From contig JAEWHG010000184.1 of assembly GCA_023387935.1 (NCBI GenBank), positions 1-15,060 on the forward strand: DNA of 15,060 bases. The letters are read 5' to 3'. A program made the translations under genes and the position numbers. Below are positions 7,052 through 13,082 of the stretch, piece by piece. The first letter of the stretch is position 1, and every line of letters begins with the position of its first letter. Under the pieces are notes generated by a model that did not search any database, was not told where the DNA came from, and worked only from the letters and a program-made list of their open reading frames with translations. This stretch comes from Bacillota bacterium. GTDB lineage: Bacteria; Bacillota; Clostridia; Peptostreptococcales; Natronincolaceae.

Positions 7052-7849
7052 ATGAACAGTTTAGAGAGAAGGGTAGAAGAAGTTTTAGTAGATAAGGTAA
7101 TACCAAATCCTTACCAGCCAAGAAGAACATTTTCACAAGTAGGCTTAGAGGAGCTAAGTGCTTCTATCAAAGCATATGGTATTTTGCAACCAATAAGTGT
7201 TAGAAAAATAGGGGAAGATCGATATGAGCTAATAGCTGGCGAAAGAAGATTGAGAGCTGCTAGGTTAGCTGAATTAAAAACAATACCTGCTATAATTAAT
7301 AATAATTATACAGACACAGACTCTGCTGTTCTAGCAATTATTGAAAATCTACAAAGAGAGGATTTAAACTTTGTAGAAGAAGCAGAAGGATATGCAAATT
7401 TAATAGAGGACCATGGCTTTACTCAGCAGGAGCTAGCTGAAAGAGTAGGAAAAAATCAATCTACTATTGCTAATAAACTAAGAATTCTTAGATTAGGACA
7501 AGATATTAAGAAAAGAATACTAGAAAATGGTCTAACAGAAAGACACGCTAGAGCCTTATTAAAGCTTCCTGATGATGAGCTTAGAGGAATCGTATTAGAT
7601 AGAATAATTAAAGAAGAATTAAACGTTAAGAAGACAGAGCAATTAATAAAAAATATGTTAGAGAGTATAGGTAAGGAAAAAGAGATAAAGCCGAGTCAAA
7701 AGATAAGAAGCTTTATGAATTATAGAATATATATTAACACATTAAAGCAAGCCTATGATGCTATTAAGGAAAAACAAGGAAATGCAGAATTTAAGCAGGT
7801 AGATAAGGGCGAATATATAGAAGTAACAGTAAAAATACCAAAGGGATAA
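7052..7849 (+). CDS. noc: Nucleoid occlusion protein Noc (ParB family)
   Basis: Noc is a ParB-like CTP-binding clamp that blocks division-septum assembly over the nucleoid. The 265 residues carry NPYQPRR (19-25), the CTP-binding GERRLRAA (63-70), ENLQREDLN (98-106) and a helix-turn-helix at about 123-147. The four positions known to switch ParB/Noc DNA specificity read Gln136, Lys142, Arg147 and Arg164 (TERHAR). This is the Noc type that recognises NBS sites rather than parS. Unlike B. subtilis Noc it begins directly with MNSLERRVEEVLVDKV, with no evident aromatic amphipathic membrane-targeting helix. An in-frame TAG (7049-7051) sits directly before ATG 7052, so no upstream extension is possible. 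It has no ParA-stimulating LGKGL motif. The Shine-Dalgarno is GAGGGA (7037-7042). Confidence 0.93.
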   Translation: MNSLERRVEEVLVDKVIPNPYQPRRTFSQVGLEELSASIKAYGILQPISVRKIGEDRYELIAGERRLRAARLAELKTIPAIINNNYTDTDSAVLAIIENLQREDLNFVEEAEGYANLIEDHGFTQQELAERVGKNQSTIANKLRILRLGQDIKKRILENGLTERHARALLKLPDDELRGIVLDRIIKEELNVKKTEQLIKNMLESIGKEKEIKPSQKIRSFMNYRIYINTLKQAYDAIKEKQGNAEFKQVDKGEYIEVTVKIPKG

Positions 7850-7879
7850 AAAGATTACTAAAAATAGTAATCTTTTTTT
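7848..7879 (+). terminator. Strong intrinsic terminator after noc
   Basis: AAAAAGATTACTA (7848-7860) pairs with TAGTAATCTTTTT (7865-7877) around AAAA, with the T-run continuing to 7879. The stem starts inside the noc stop codon, and the A/T symmetry could make it work in both directions. It separates noc from parA-parB. Confidence 0.92.
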
Positions 7880-8116
7880 CTAACAAATAGGAAACTGCTG
7901 ACCCCCAAGAATGTCGAGAAATCATATTTTTTATATTACGTTATAAAAATTAATATTTAATATCATTAAAAAATTTTGTTGCGATGAAAAATTGATATAA
8001 AAAACTTTAGTTATTTCTAATATAAGCAATTTTGCGAATATAGAAGGGGAATTAGGTTTTCTATAGAACTTAGATAGTAATATAAGAAACTTCTAAGCCT
8101 AAAAGGGGGAAGAAAT
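7880..8116 (+). other. parA-parB upstream region
   Basis: This 237-base AT-rich gap holds no gene. It must contain the parA promoter, since a terminator precedes it. Candidates are TTGATA (7992-7997) with TAATAT (8018-8023), whose 20-base spacer is too long to be convincing. A Spo0A-box-like TGTCGAG lies at 7912-7918 (one base off TGTCGAA). The perfect 10-bp palindrome TTCTATAGAA at 8059-8068 lies in the leader, followed by the strong Shine-Dalgarno AGGGGGA. Confidence 0.4.
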
Positions 8117-8890
8117 TTGGGAAAGGTAATTGCTATTTTCAATCAAAAAGGTGGAGTTGGTAAAACAACTACAAATGTAAATTTAAGTGCATGTATTGCT
8201 GAAAAGGGAAAAAAGGTCTGTGTTATTGATATAGACCCACAAGGCAACACAACGAGTGGGTTAGGAGTAGATAAAAATATATTAGAAAATACAATTTATG
8301 ATATTATAATTGGAGAAACGAATATAAAAGGAGTTATTGTAGATACAGAATATGAAAATCTACATTTGATCCCTTCTAGTGTACAGTTAGCAGGTGCAGA
8401 AATAGAGCTTACTGGAATGAAAAATAGAGAAATAAAATTAAAGCAGGCTATTAATGAAATAAAAGAGGATTATGATTATATTTTTATTGATTGTCCTCCT
8501 TCATTAGGCTTATTGACCATAAATTCTCTAGCAGCAGTAGACAGTGTTTTAATTCCTATACAATGTGAGTATTATGCCCTAGAGGGAGTAAGTCAGCTAA
8601 TGAATACCATACAGCTTATAAAGAAAAATCTAAACCCTAAATTAGAAATCCAAGGTGTTGTTCTTAGCATGTTTGATGGAAGGACAAATCTTTCCATTCA
8701 AGTAGTAGATGAAGTAAAAAATTATTTCAAAGGTAAGGTATACACCACAATTATACCTAGAAATGTAAGATTAGCAGAAGCTCCAAGTTTCGGACAACCT
8801 ATTATTTATTATGATGTCAGATCAAAAGGAGCGGAAGCATATACGGATCTTGCGGAAGAGTTTTTAGATTTAGAAGAGGATGTGATTTAG
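8117..8890 (+). CDS. parA: Chromosome partitioning ATPase ParA (Soj)
   Basis: Soj/ParA is a Walker-type ATPase that forms ATP-dependent dimers on DNA. With Spo0J/ParB it drives origin segregation and regulates DnaA. The 257 residues give the short chromosomal form, with no N-terminal DNA-binding extension. The deviant Walker A KGGVGKTT is at 11-18 (signature Lys11 and Lys16), DIDPQGNTT follows at 38-46, and Walker B lies in YIFIDCPPSLG. The start is TTG 8117, seven bases after AGGGGGA; the sequence MGKVIAIFNQKGGVGKTT fits family N-termini exactly. It is followed without a gap by parB. DnaA, a Soj target in B. subtilis, would be encoded just beyond the left edge of the window. Confidence 0.97.
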   Translation: MGKVIAIFNQKGGVGKTTTNVNLSACIAEKGKKVCVIDIDPQGNTTSGLGVDKNILENTIYDIIIGETNIKGVIVDTEYENLHLIPSSVQLAGAEIELTGMKNREIKLKQAINEIKEDYDYIFIDCPPSLGLLTINSLAAVDSVLIPIQCEYYALEGVSQLMNTIQLIKKNLNPKLEIQGVVLSMFDGRTNLSIQVVDEVKNYFKGKVYTTIIPRNVRLAEAPSFGQPIIYYDVRSKGAEAYTDLAEEFLDLEEDVI

Positions 8891-9766
8891 ATGACAAAAG
8901 CTAAAAAAAGGGGATTAGGTAAAGGTTTAGAAGCACTTATTCCAGATATGATCAGCTTAAATATAGTAGAAGAAAAGGTTACAGATGAAAAAATTGAAAT
9001 AATTTCTATAGATAAAATATATCCTAATCCGAATCAACCTAGGAAAAATTTTAATGAAGAGAGTATTAAGGAGCTGGCAGACTCTATTAAATTTCATGGA
9101 ATAATACAGCCGATAATTGTATCAGAAAATCCAAAAGGATATATGGTAATAGCAGGAGAAAGAAGATTAAGAGCTGCAAAAAGTATTGATTTAAAAGAAG
9201 TACCATGTATCGTTAAAAATTATAGTGAAAAGCAGCTTTTGGAGGTTTCATTGATTGAAAACTTACAAAGACAGGATTTAAATGTGATTGAAGAAGCAAG
9301 GACCTATGACTATTTGATTAAGAAATATAATGTTACGCAGGAAGAATTATCAGAAGCCCTAGGAAAAAGCAGATCTTATCTAACGAATGTATTAAGACTA
9401 CTTCGTCTAGATCAAAGGGTGATTGATTTTATTATAGAACAAAAAATCAGTGGCGGGCATGGTAGAGCTATACTAAGTATAGAATCTCACGATAATCAAT
9501 ATAAGTTAGCAGAGAAAATAATTAGTGAAGGCTTAAGTGTAAGGCAAGTAGAAGCCTTAGTTAAGGAATTAAACAGTTTAACTAAAAAAGATAGTAAAAA
9601 GTCAAATAAGGAAACGAAGGATATATTTTTAGCAGAAATAGAAGAGAGTTTAAAATCATTATTTGGTACGAAAGTAAATATTATTAAAGGTACCAAAAAA
9701 GGCAAGATAGAAATAGAATATTATAGTGAAGAAGATTTAGAGAGAATAATCGGTTTATTAAAATAA
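8891..9766 (+). CDS. parB: Chromosome partitioning protein ParB (Spo0J)
   Basis: ParB binds parS, hydrolyses CTP, spreads as a DNA clamp, loads condensin and stimulates ParA ATPase. The 291 residues have an N-terminal basic segment with LGKGLEAL (9-16), the ParA-interaction motif, then NPNQPRKNF, the CTP-binding GERRLRAA (89-96), ENLQRQDLN and a helix-turn-helix. The specificity positions read Arg161, Val167, Arg172 and Gly189 (SGGHGR). The Arg and Gly are parS-type, contrasting with Gln and Arg in the neighbouring Noc. A Lys-rich linker at about 232-245 leads to the C-terminal dimerisation domain. ATG 8891 follows the parA stop directly. A candidate target lies at 4278-4293. Confidence 0.97.
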   Translation: MTKAKKRGLGKGLEALIPDMISLNIVEEKVTDEKIEIISIDKIYPNPNQPRKNFNEESIKELADSIKFHGIIQPIIVSENPKGYMVIAGERRLRAAKSIDLKEVPCIVKNYSEKQLLEVSLIENLQRQDLNVIEEARTYDYLIKKYNVTQEELSEALGKSRSYLTNVLRLLRLDQRVIDFIIEQKISGGHGRAILSIESHDNQYKLAEKIISEGLSVRQVEALVKELNSLTKKDSKKSNKETKDIFLAEIEESLKSLFGTKVNIIKGTKKGKIEIEYYSEEDLERIIGLLK

Positions 9767-9787
9767 ACAAGGATGGGAGGGAAAAAA

Positions 9788-10930
9788 GTGATTTATTTAG
9801 ACAATGCTGCTACATCTTATCCAAAACCAGAGGAAGTATACGACTCTATGATGAATCATATGAAATACGCCGGAGCTAATCCTGGAAGATCAGGACATAA
9901 AATGGCACTAGAGGCAGGTCGAGCTATTTTAAAAACTAGAGAACTAATAGCGAATTTATTTAATATAAATAGCCCTATGCAAATTATTTTTACGTCAAAT
10001 GCAACAGACTCTTTAAACTTAGCTATAAAAGGGGTTCTCAAAGAAGGGGATCATGTAATTACATCAAGTATGGAGCATAACTCTGTATTAAGGCCTATAA
10101 CAGCCCTAGAAAAAAAAGGAGTAGAAAATACGATAGTACAATGTAATTCTGATGGTGGGGTATACCCAGAGGATATAAAAAATGCAATTAAAAGCAACAC
10201 TAAACTCATAGCATTAACTCATGCATCCAATGTAATAGGCACATTAATGCCTATAGAAGAGGTTGGAAAAATAGCAAGGGAAGCAGGTATTTTATTTTTA
10301 GTAGATGCTGCCCAAACAGCAGGGGTGTATGATATAGATGTAGAAAAAATGAATATAGATTTATTAGCACTTCCAGGACATAAAGGACTTATGGGGCCAC
10401 AGGGAACAGGAATATTATATATAGGGGAGAATATTGATGTAATGCATTTTAAGGAAGGGGGAACTGGTAGTAAATCCGAAGAACTTATTCAACCAGAAAT
10501 GCTTCCTGATCGTTATGAAAGTGGAACAGCCAATGCGCCAGGTATTGCTGGTCTAGGGGCAGGAATAGAATTTATATTAAAAGAAGGCTTGGATAAAATA
10601 AGAAATCATGAAAAAGAGTTAACTAGATATTTTATTGAAGAATTAAATAAAATAGAAAAGATAAAAATTTATGGACCAAAGGATTCAGAAAAGCAGGCTT
10701 CTGTTGTATCTATTAATATTGGTGATGAAGACTCATCTGAAATTGCATTTATATTAGATAAAGAATTTAATATAGCTGTTAGGTCCGGGCTTCATTGTGC
10801 GCCACTTGCCCATAAAACTGTGGGTTCATTTGAGCAAGGAACGGTTCGATTTAGCATAGGATACTTTAATACGAAAGAAGATATAGATAGGGCATTAGAA
10901 GCCTTAAAAGATATATGTGAACAAATATAA
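9788..10930 (+). CDS. Aminotransferase class V, cysteine desulfurase-like
   Basis: This is a PLP-dependent class V enzyme of the cysteine desulfurase family, most like the clostridial/enterococcal subfamily of standalone NifS/SufS homologues. Desulfurases take sulfur from cysteine for Fe-S clusters or thio-modified tRNA. The 380 residues include MIYLDNAATSYPKP at the N-terminus, His97 stacking on PLP (MEHNS), DAAQ (173-176), the PLP lysine Lys199 (LPGHKG) and a possible catalytic Cys337 in RSGLHCAPLAHKT. GTG 9788 is chosen because GGGAGG (9776-9781) stands six bases before it; an in-frame ATG at 9773 precedes that site. It follows parB by 21 bases with no terminator, so it is probably in the same transcript. 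No scaffold gene is near, so the sulfur acceptor is unknown. Confidence 0.9.
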   Translation: MIYLDNAATSYPKPEEVYDSMMNHMKYAGANPGRSGHKMALEAGRAILKTRELIANLFNINSPMQIIFTSNATDSLNLAIKGVLKEGDHVITSSMEHNSVLRPITALEKKGVENTIVQCNSDGGVYPEDIKNAIKSNTKLIALTHASNVIGTLMPIEEVGKIAREAGILFLVDAAQTAGVYDIDVEKMNIDLLALPGHKGLMGPQGTGILYIGENIDVMHFKEGGTGSKSEELIQPEMLPDRYESGTANAPGIAGLGAGIEFILKEGLDKIRNHEKELTRYFIEELNKIEKIKIYGPKDSEKQASVVSINIGDEDSSEIAFILDKEFNIAVRSGLHCAPLAHKTVGSFEQGTVRFSIGYFNTKEDIDRALEALKDICEQI

Positions 10931-10963
10931 TTGAATAGAATTTTATAATTTCCCGTTGATTAT

Positions 10964-10989
10964 AAAAAAGCATCTAAGATGCTTTTTTT
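10964..10989 (+). terminator. Intrinsic terminator after the aminotransferase gene
   Basis: AAAAAAGCATC (10964-10974) pairs perfectly with GATGCTTTTTT (10978-10988) around TAA, with a 7-T run. The A-run on the left could make it bidirectional. A second small inverted repeat, TTATAAT/ATTATAA (10943-10949, 10959-10965), precedes and slightly overlaps it. Confidence 0.93.
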
Positions 10990-11008
10990 ATGTGGAAAAA
11001 ACTACAAG

Positions 11009-11069
11009 TCGACAATGCTTAAAATAGAAGGAAAAACTTATATATTGTCGAATAAATATAGTTTATAAT
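11009..11069 (+). promoter_or_regulatory. DUF4446 upstream region: inverted Spo0A-box-like sites and -10
   Basis: TCGACAAT (11009-11016) and ATTGTCGA (11044-11051) form a perfect 8-bp inverted repeat with arms 27 bases apart. The right arm continues to TTGTCGAA, a full match to the Spo0A box. The left arm read on the minus strand is TTGTCGAC, one base off. TATAAT (11064-11069) lies 13 bases after TTGTCG, so the right box would overlap the -35 zone, as in Spo0A-activated promoters. No good -35 of the TTGACA type is seen at the normal distance. Confidence 0.4.
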
Positions 11070-11099
11070 ATTATTATATGGAAGAAGGGAGCAGTTTAA

Positions 11100-11648
11100 G
11101 TGGAGTGGATGATGGACTTATTTGAACAATATAGCGGACCATTGCTAATAGGAAGCTTAGGACTTAACATACTGACTATTATATTTTTAATTATAAATAT
11201 GGGAATAAGCTCTAGCTTAAAGGAAAAATATAGAAAGCTTGTAAGGGGAACGGATGGAAAACAAATAGAAACTATTTTATTTGATCATATAGAAAAGATT
11301 GAGGATGTCCATCAACGTTTAAATCAGTTTGAAAGTCAGTTGGATGTATTTAATAATCGATTAAGTTTTTGTGTCCAAAAAGTTGGTATAATTCGATATA
11401 ATGCTTTTGATGATACAGGAAGTGACTTGAGCTACTCTATTGCGCTATTAGATGATAATAACGATGGAATTATTGTAACTGGTATTTATGGAAGGGTTGA
11501 AACTGTTTCTTACGCAAAACCTGTAAAGAATGGCGTATCTAATTATAGTTTATCTGTTGAAGAGTTACAAGCATTAGATAGAGCAAAGGAAAATGCCTTA
11601 GATCGAATAGATTTAAAAAGCAGTAGAAATGCTCGTCAAGTGGGGTAG
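11100..11648 (+). CDS. DUF4446 family membrane-anchored protein
   Basis: The function is unknown; the sequence is recognisable as the DUF4446 family common in spore-forming Firmicutes. The 182 residues have one N-terminal transmembrane segment (about 14-36, rich in Leu, Ile and Gly). A charged, probably coiled-coil stretch follows (about 54-88; IEKIEDVHQRLNQFESQLD). The compact C-terminal domain includes VGIIRYNAFDDTGSDLSYSIALLD and GIYGRVETVSYAKP. The many charged residues place this domain in the cytoplasm by inference. GTG 11100 lies eight bases after GAAGGGAG; ATG 11109 and 11112 are possible but too far from it. The gene follows a terminator and has its own promoter region with Spo0A-like boxes. 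It abuts the lipid kinase gene, so the two are probably co-transcribed. Confidence 0.85.
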   Translation: MEWMMDLFEQYSGPLLIGSLGLNILTIIFLIINMGISSSLKEKYRKLVRGTDGKQIETILFDHIEKIEDVHQRLNQFESQLDVFNNRLSFCVQKVGIIRYNAFDDTGSDLSYSIALLDDNNDGIIVTGIYGRVETVSYAKPVKNGVSNYSLSVEELQALDRAKENALDRIDLKSSRNARQVG

Positions 11649-11657
11649 GTGTATATA

Positions 11658-12530
11658 TTGTCCTATTTATTTATAGTTAATCCAATAGCAGGAAAAAGAG
11701 AAGATAGTACAATTATTTCTATAATAAAAGAAGTAATGGATCATTACAACTGTGCTTATGAAATTAAAATAACCGAAAAAATAGGAGATGCAAAACTATT
11801 TGCAAAGGAAGCCAAAGATAAAAGTTTTTCCACCATTGTTTCTGTAGGTGGGGATGGAACCCTTCATGAGGTAGTTAATGGAATGGCTGGAGGATCACAA
11901 AAATTGGGAATTATACCTTCGGGCACAGGCAATGACTTTGCAAGAGTCCTTAATATTCCATTTAACTTAAAGGAAGCAGTAGAAATTTTAGTAAGAAAAA
12001 AAAGTGCTTCAATAGATATCGGTAAATTAAACGATGAGTATTTTATTAATTTTTGTAGTGTTGGTTTAGATGCATTAATTGGTCAAGAAGCAAATAAAAT
12101 AAAAAAATATTTTTCAAGTACTTATGCATATATTATCGGAGTAATTAAATGCTTAATTGGATTTAGAAGCTTAAAGGTGGATTTAACAATAGATGGTAAG
12201 AATTATAAAGAGGATATTATGCTAATGGCAGTATGTAATGGAGCATATTATGGTGGAGGCATGAAAATAGCACCCCTTGCAGATTTTTCAGATGGAGAAT
12301 TTGATATCTGTATCGTAAGCAAGATGTCTAAGATAAAGCTATTATTTCTTTTTCCTACAATATTTAAGGGGAAACATCTCAAATATAAAGAAGTAAAAAT
12401 ATATAGAGGTAAAGAAGTGCAATTATTTTCAACAGAAAATATTAATGTTAATGCAGATGGTGAAATAATAAAACATAGACCTATCCAATTTGAAATTATA
12501 AATAAAGGAATAGAGGTAATTATACCTTAA
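11658..12530 (+). CDS. Diacylglycerol kinase family lipid kinase (YegS/BmrU/DgkB type)
   Basis: This soluble kinase has a DAGK catalytic domain and phosphorylates a lipid alcohol with ATP, probably diacylglycerol in the DgkB-like role of recycling it to phosphatidic acid. The 290 residues open with FIVNPIAGK (5-13), followed by the nucleotide-binding GGDGT (64-68) and SGTGNDFAR (88-96). The C-terminal beta-sandwich domain contains CNGAYYGGGMKIAPLADFSDGEFD and NVNADGE. TTG 11658 is preferred: AGGTG (11647-11651) lies six bases upstream and the family starts at this point. A GTG at 11649, touching the DUF4446 stop, is the alternative. True substrate (diacylglycerol, sphingoid base or undecaprenol-related lipid) cannot be read from sequence. 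Confidence 0.93.
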   Translation: MSYLFIVNPIAGKREDSTIISIIKEVMDHYNCAYEIKITEKIGDAKLFAKEAKDKSFSTIVSVGGDGTLHEVVNGMAGGSQKLGIIPSGTGNDFARVLNIPFNLKEAVEILVRKKSASIDIGKLNDEYFINFCSVGLDALIGQEANKIKKYFSSTYAYIIGVIKCLIGFRSLKVDLTIDGKNYKEDIMLMAVCNGAYYGGGMKIAPLADFSDGEFDICIVSKMSKIKLLFLFPTIFKGKHLKYKEVKIYRGKEVQLFSTENINVNADGEIIKHRPIQFEIINKGIEVIIP

Positions 12531-12542
12531 TTAAGCTTAATG

Positions 12543-12601
12543 TTTGATATTTAAGAAAATAATAGGATTTAAATTTTATAAAAGTCAAATCATATATCAA
12601 A
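12543..12601 (+). repeat. Inverted repeat in the ykuS leader
   Basis: TTTGATAT (12543-12550) and ATATCAAA (12594-12601) are perfectly complementary and 43 bases apart. They lie between the lipid kinase stop and the terminator-like hairpin over the ykuS start. A TTGATA (12544-12549) inside the left arm with TTTAAA (12568-12573) could be a weak promoter, but the match is poor. Confidence 0.4.
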
Positions 12602-12609
12602 TAGGAATT

Positions 12610-12655
12610 AAAAAACCACTTACTAGATATACTACATCTAGGAGGTGGTTTTTTT
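12610..12655 (+). terminator. Terminator-like hairpin that contains the ykuS ribosome binding site
   Basis: AAAAAACCAC (12610-12619) pairs with GTGGTTTTTT (12645-12654). An inner stem CTAGAT/ATCTAG (12623-12628, 12636-12641) sits above a short internal loop, and the stem ends in a 7-T run. This would serve as the intrinsic terminator of the lipid kinase transcript. The Shine-Dalgarno GGAGGTGG (12641-12648) lies inside the 3' arm, and the TTG start of ykuS (12654) is at the end of the T-run, so the structure would both terminate transcription and hide the ribosome binding site. Confidence 0.75.
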
Positions 12656-12914
12656 GAAAAGAGTAGCAGTACAGGAGGATTTAGAGGAAATAAAAAAAGG
12701 ACTAGAAAACGAAGGATATGAGGTTGTAGATCACGGAGATAGTGGTCATATTGATGCCATAATATATAAAAGCATATACGAAGGATTAAAGAATCTTAAT
12801 AATTCTGTAGATTCCAATGCTTATGGTGCTATATTAATTAATGCAAACAATAAGACAATAGATGAAATAAAAAATATTATTGAAACGAGAAGATATGAAA
12901 GGTTATTTACATAA
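12654..12914 (+). CDS. YkuS family (UPF0180) small protein
   Basis: This small acidic protein of unknown function has 86 residues and resembles the YkuS/UPF0180 family of Firmicutes. It opens with MKRVAVQEDLEEIKKGLENEGYEVVD, a beta-alpha-beta pattern typical of the family, and ends in a helix with TIDEIKNIIETRR. No membrane segment or catalytic motif is visible. The usual family cysteines in the middle are replaced by HGDSGHIDAII. The start is TTG 12654, eight bases after GGAGG (12641-12645); a GTG at 12645 lies inside that site. The ribosome binding site lies in a strong hairpin, so expression is likely low or conditional. The gene ends before the long hairpin at 12923-12975. Confidence 0.8.
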   Translation: MKRVAVQEDLEEIKKGLENEGYEVVDHGDSGHIDAIIYKSIYEGLKNLNNSVDSNAYGAILINANNKTIDEIKNIIETRRYERLFT

Positions 12915-12922
12915 TTTAATAA

Positions 12923-12975
12923 TTCTTACAAAAGGGAAAAGCAGGTTTATAACCTGCTTTTCCCTTTTGTAAGAA
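12923..12975. terminator. 25-bp perfect inverted repeat, probable terminator after ykuS
   Basis: Bases 12923-12947 and 12951-12975 are exact reverse complements around a 3-base TAT loop. The arm contains AAAAGGGAAAAGCAGGTT and on the other side AACCTGCTTTTCCC. The T-tracts lie within the stem, so it can act as an intrinsic terminator in either direction, though no T-run follows. The stem is far longer than a normal terminator. The 3' end overlaps the first of the direct repeats in the vanW promoter. Confidence 0.8.
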
Positions 12976-13015
12976 AATCTTTAGAAAATCTTAAGGGTTA
13001 AGACCATTGTATAAT
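12972..13015 (+). promoter_or_regulatory. vanW-vanG promoter with tandem activator-type repeats
   Basis: TATAAT at 13010-13015 is a perfect -10. No TTGACA-like -35 exists at the right distance. Instead AGAAAATCTT is repeated at 12972-12981 and 12983-12992, an 11-bp period, and the flanks extend it to AGAAAATCTT(T/A)AG. The second copy ends 17 bases before the -10, so it occupies the -35 position. This layout is typical of promoters activated by OmpR-family response regulators such as VanR or PhoP. The transcript leader would be about 60 bases. Confidence 0.55.
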
Positions 13016-13082
13016 TGTATTTTATGTATAGAATTTATATTACAAGACATGTTAAATAGTAAATAAGTTTTTGGAGGTTACT

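Noticed and set aside
7912..7918. Spo0A box upstream of parA (TGTCGAG)
   Set aside because: It deviates from TGTCGAA, has no partner site and no clear promoter nearby, so it is mentioned only in the region description.
10947..10960. Possible Noc binding site half (TTTCCCG)
   Set aside because: Only one half of the CCCGGG palindrome is present, and the sequence is the loop of a small inverted repeat.
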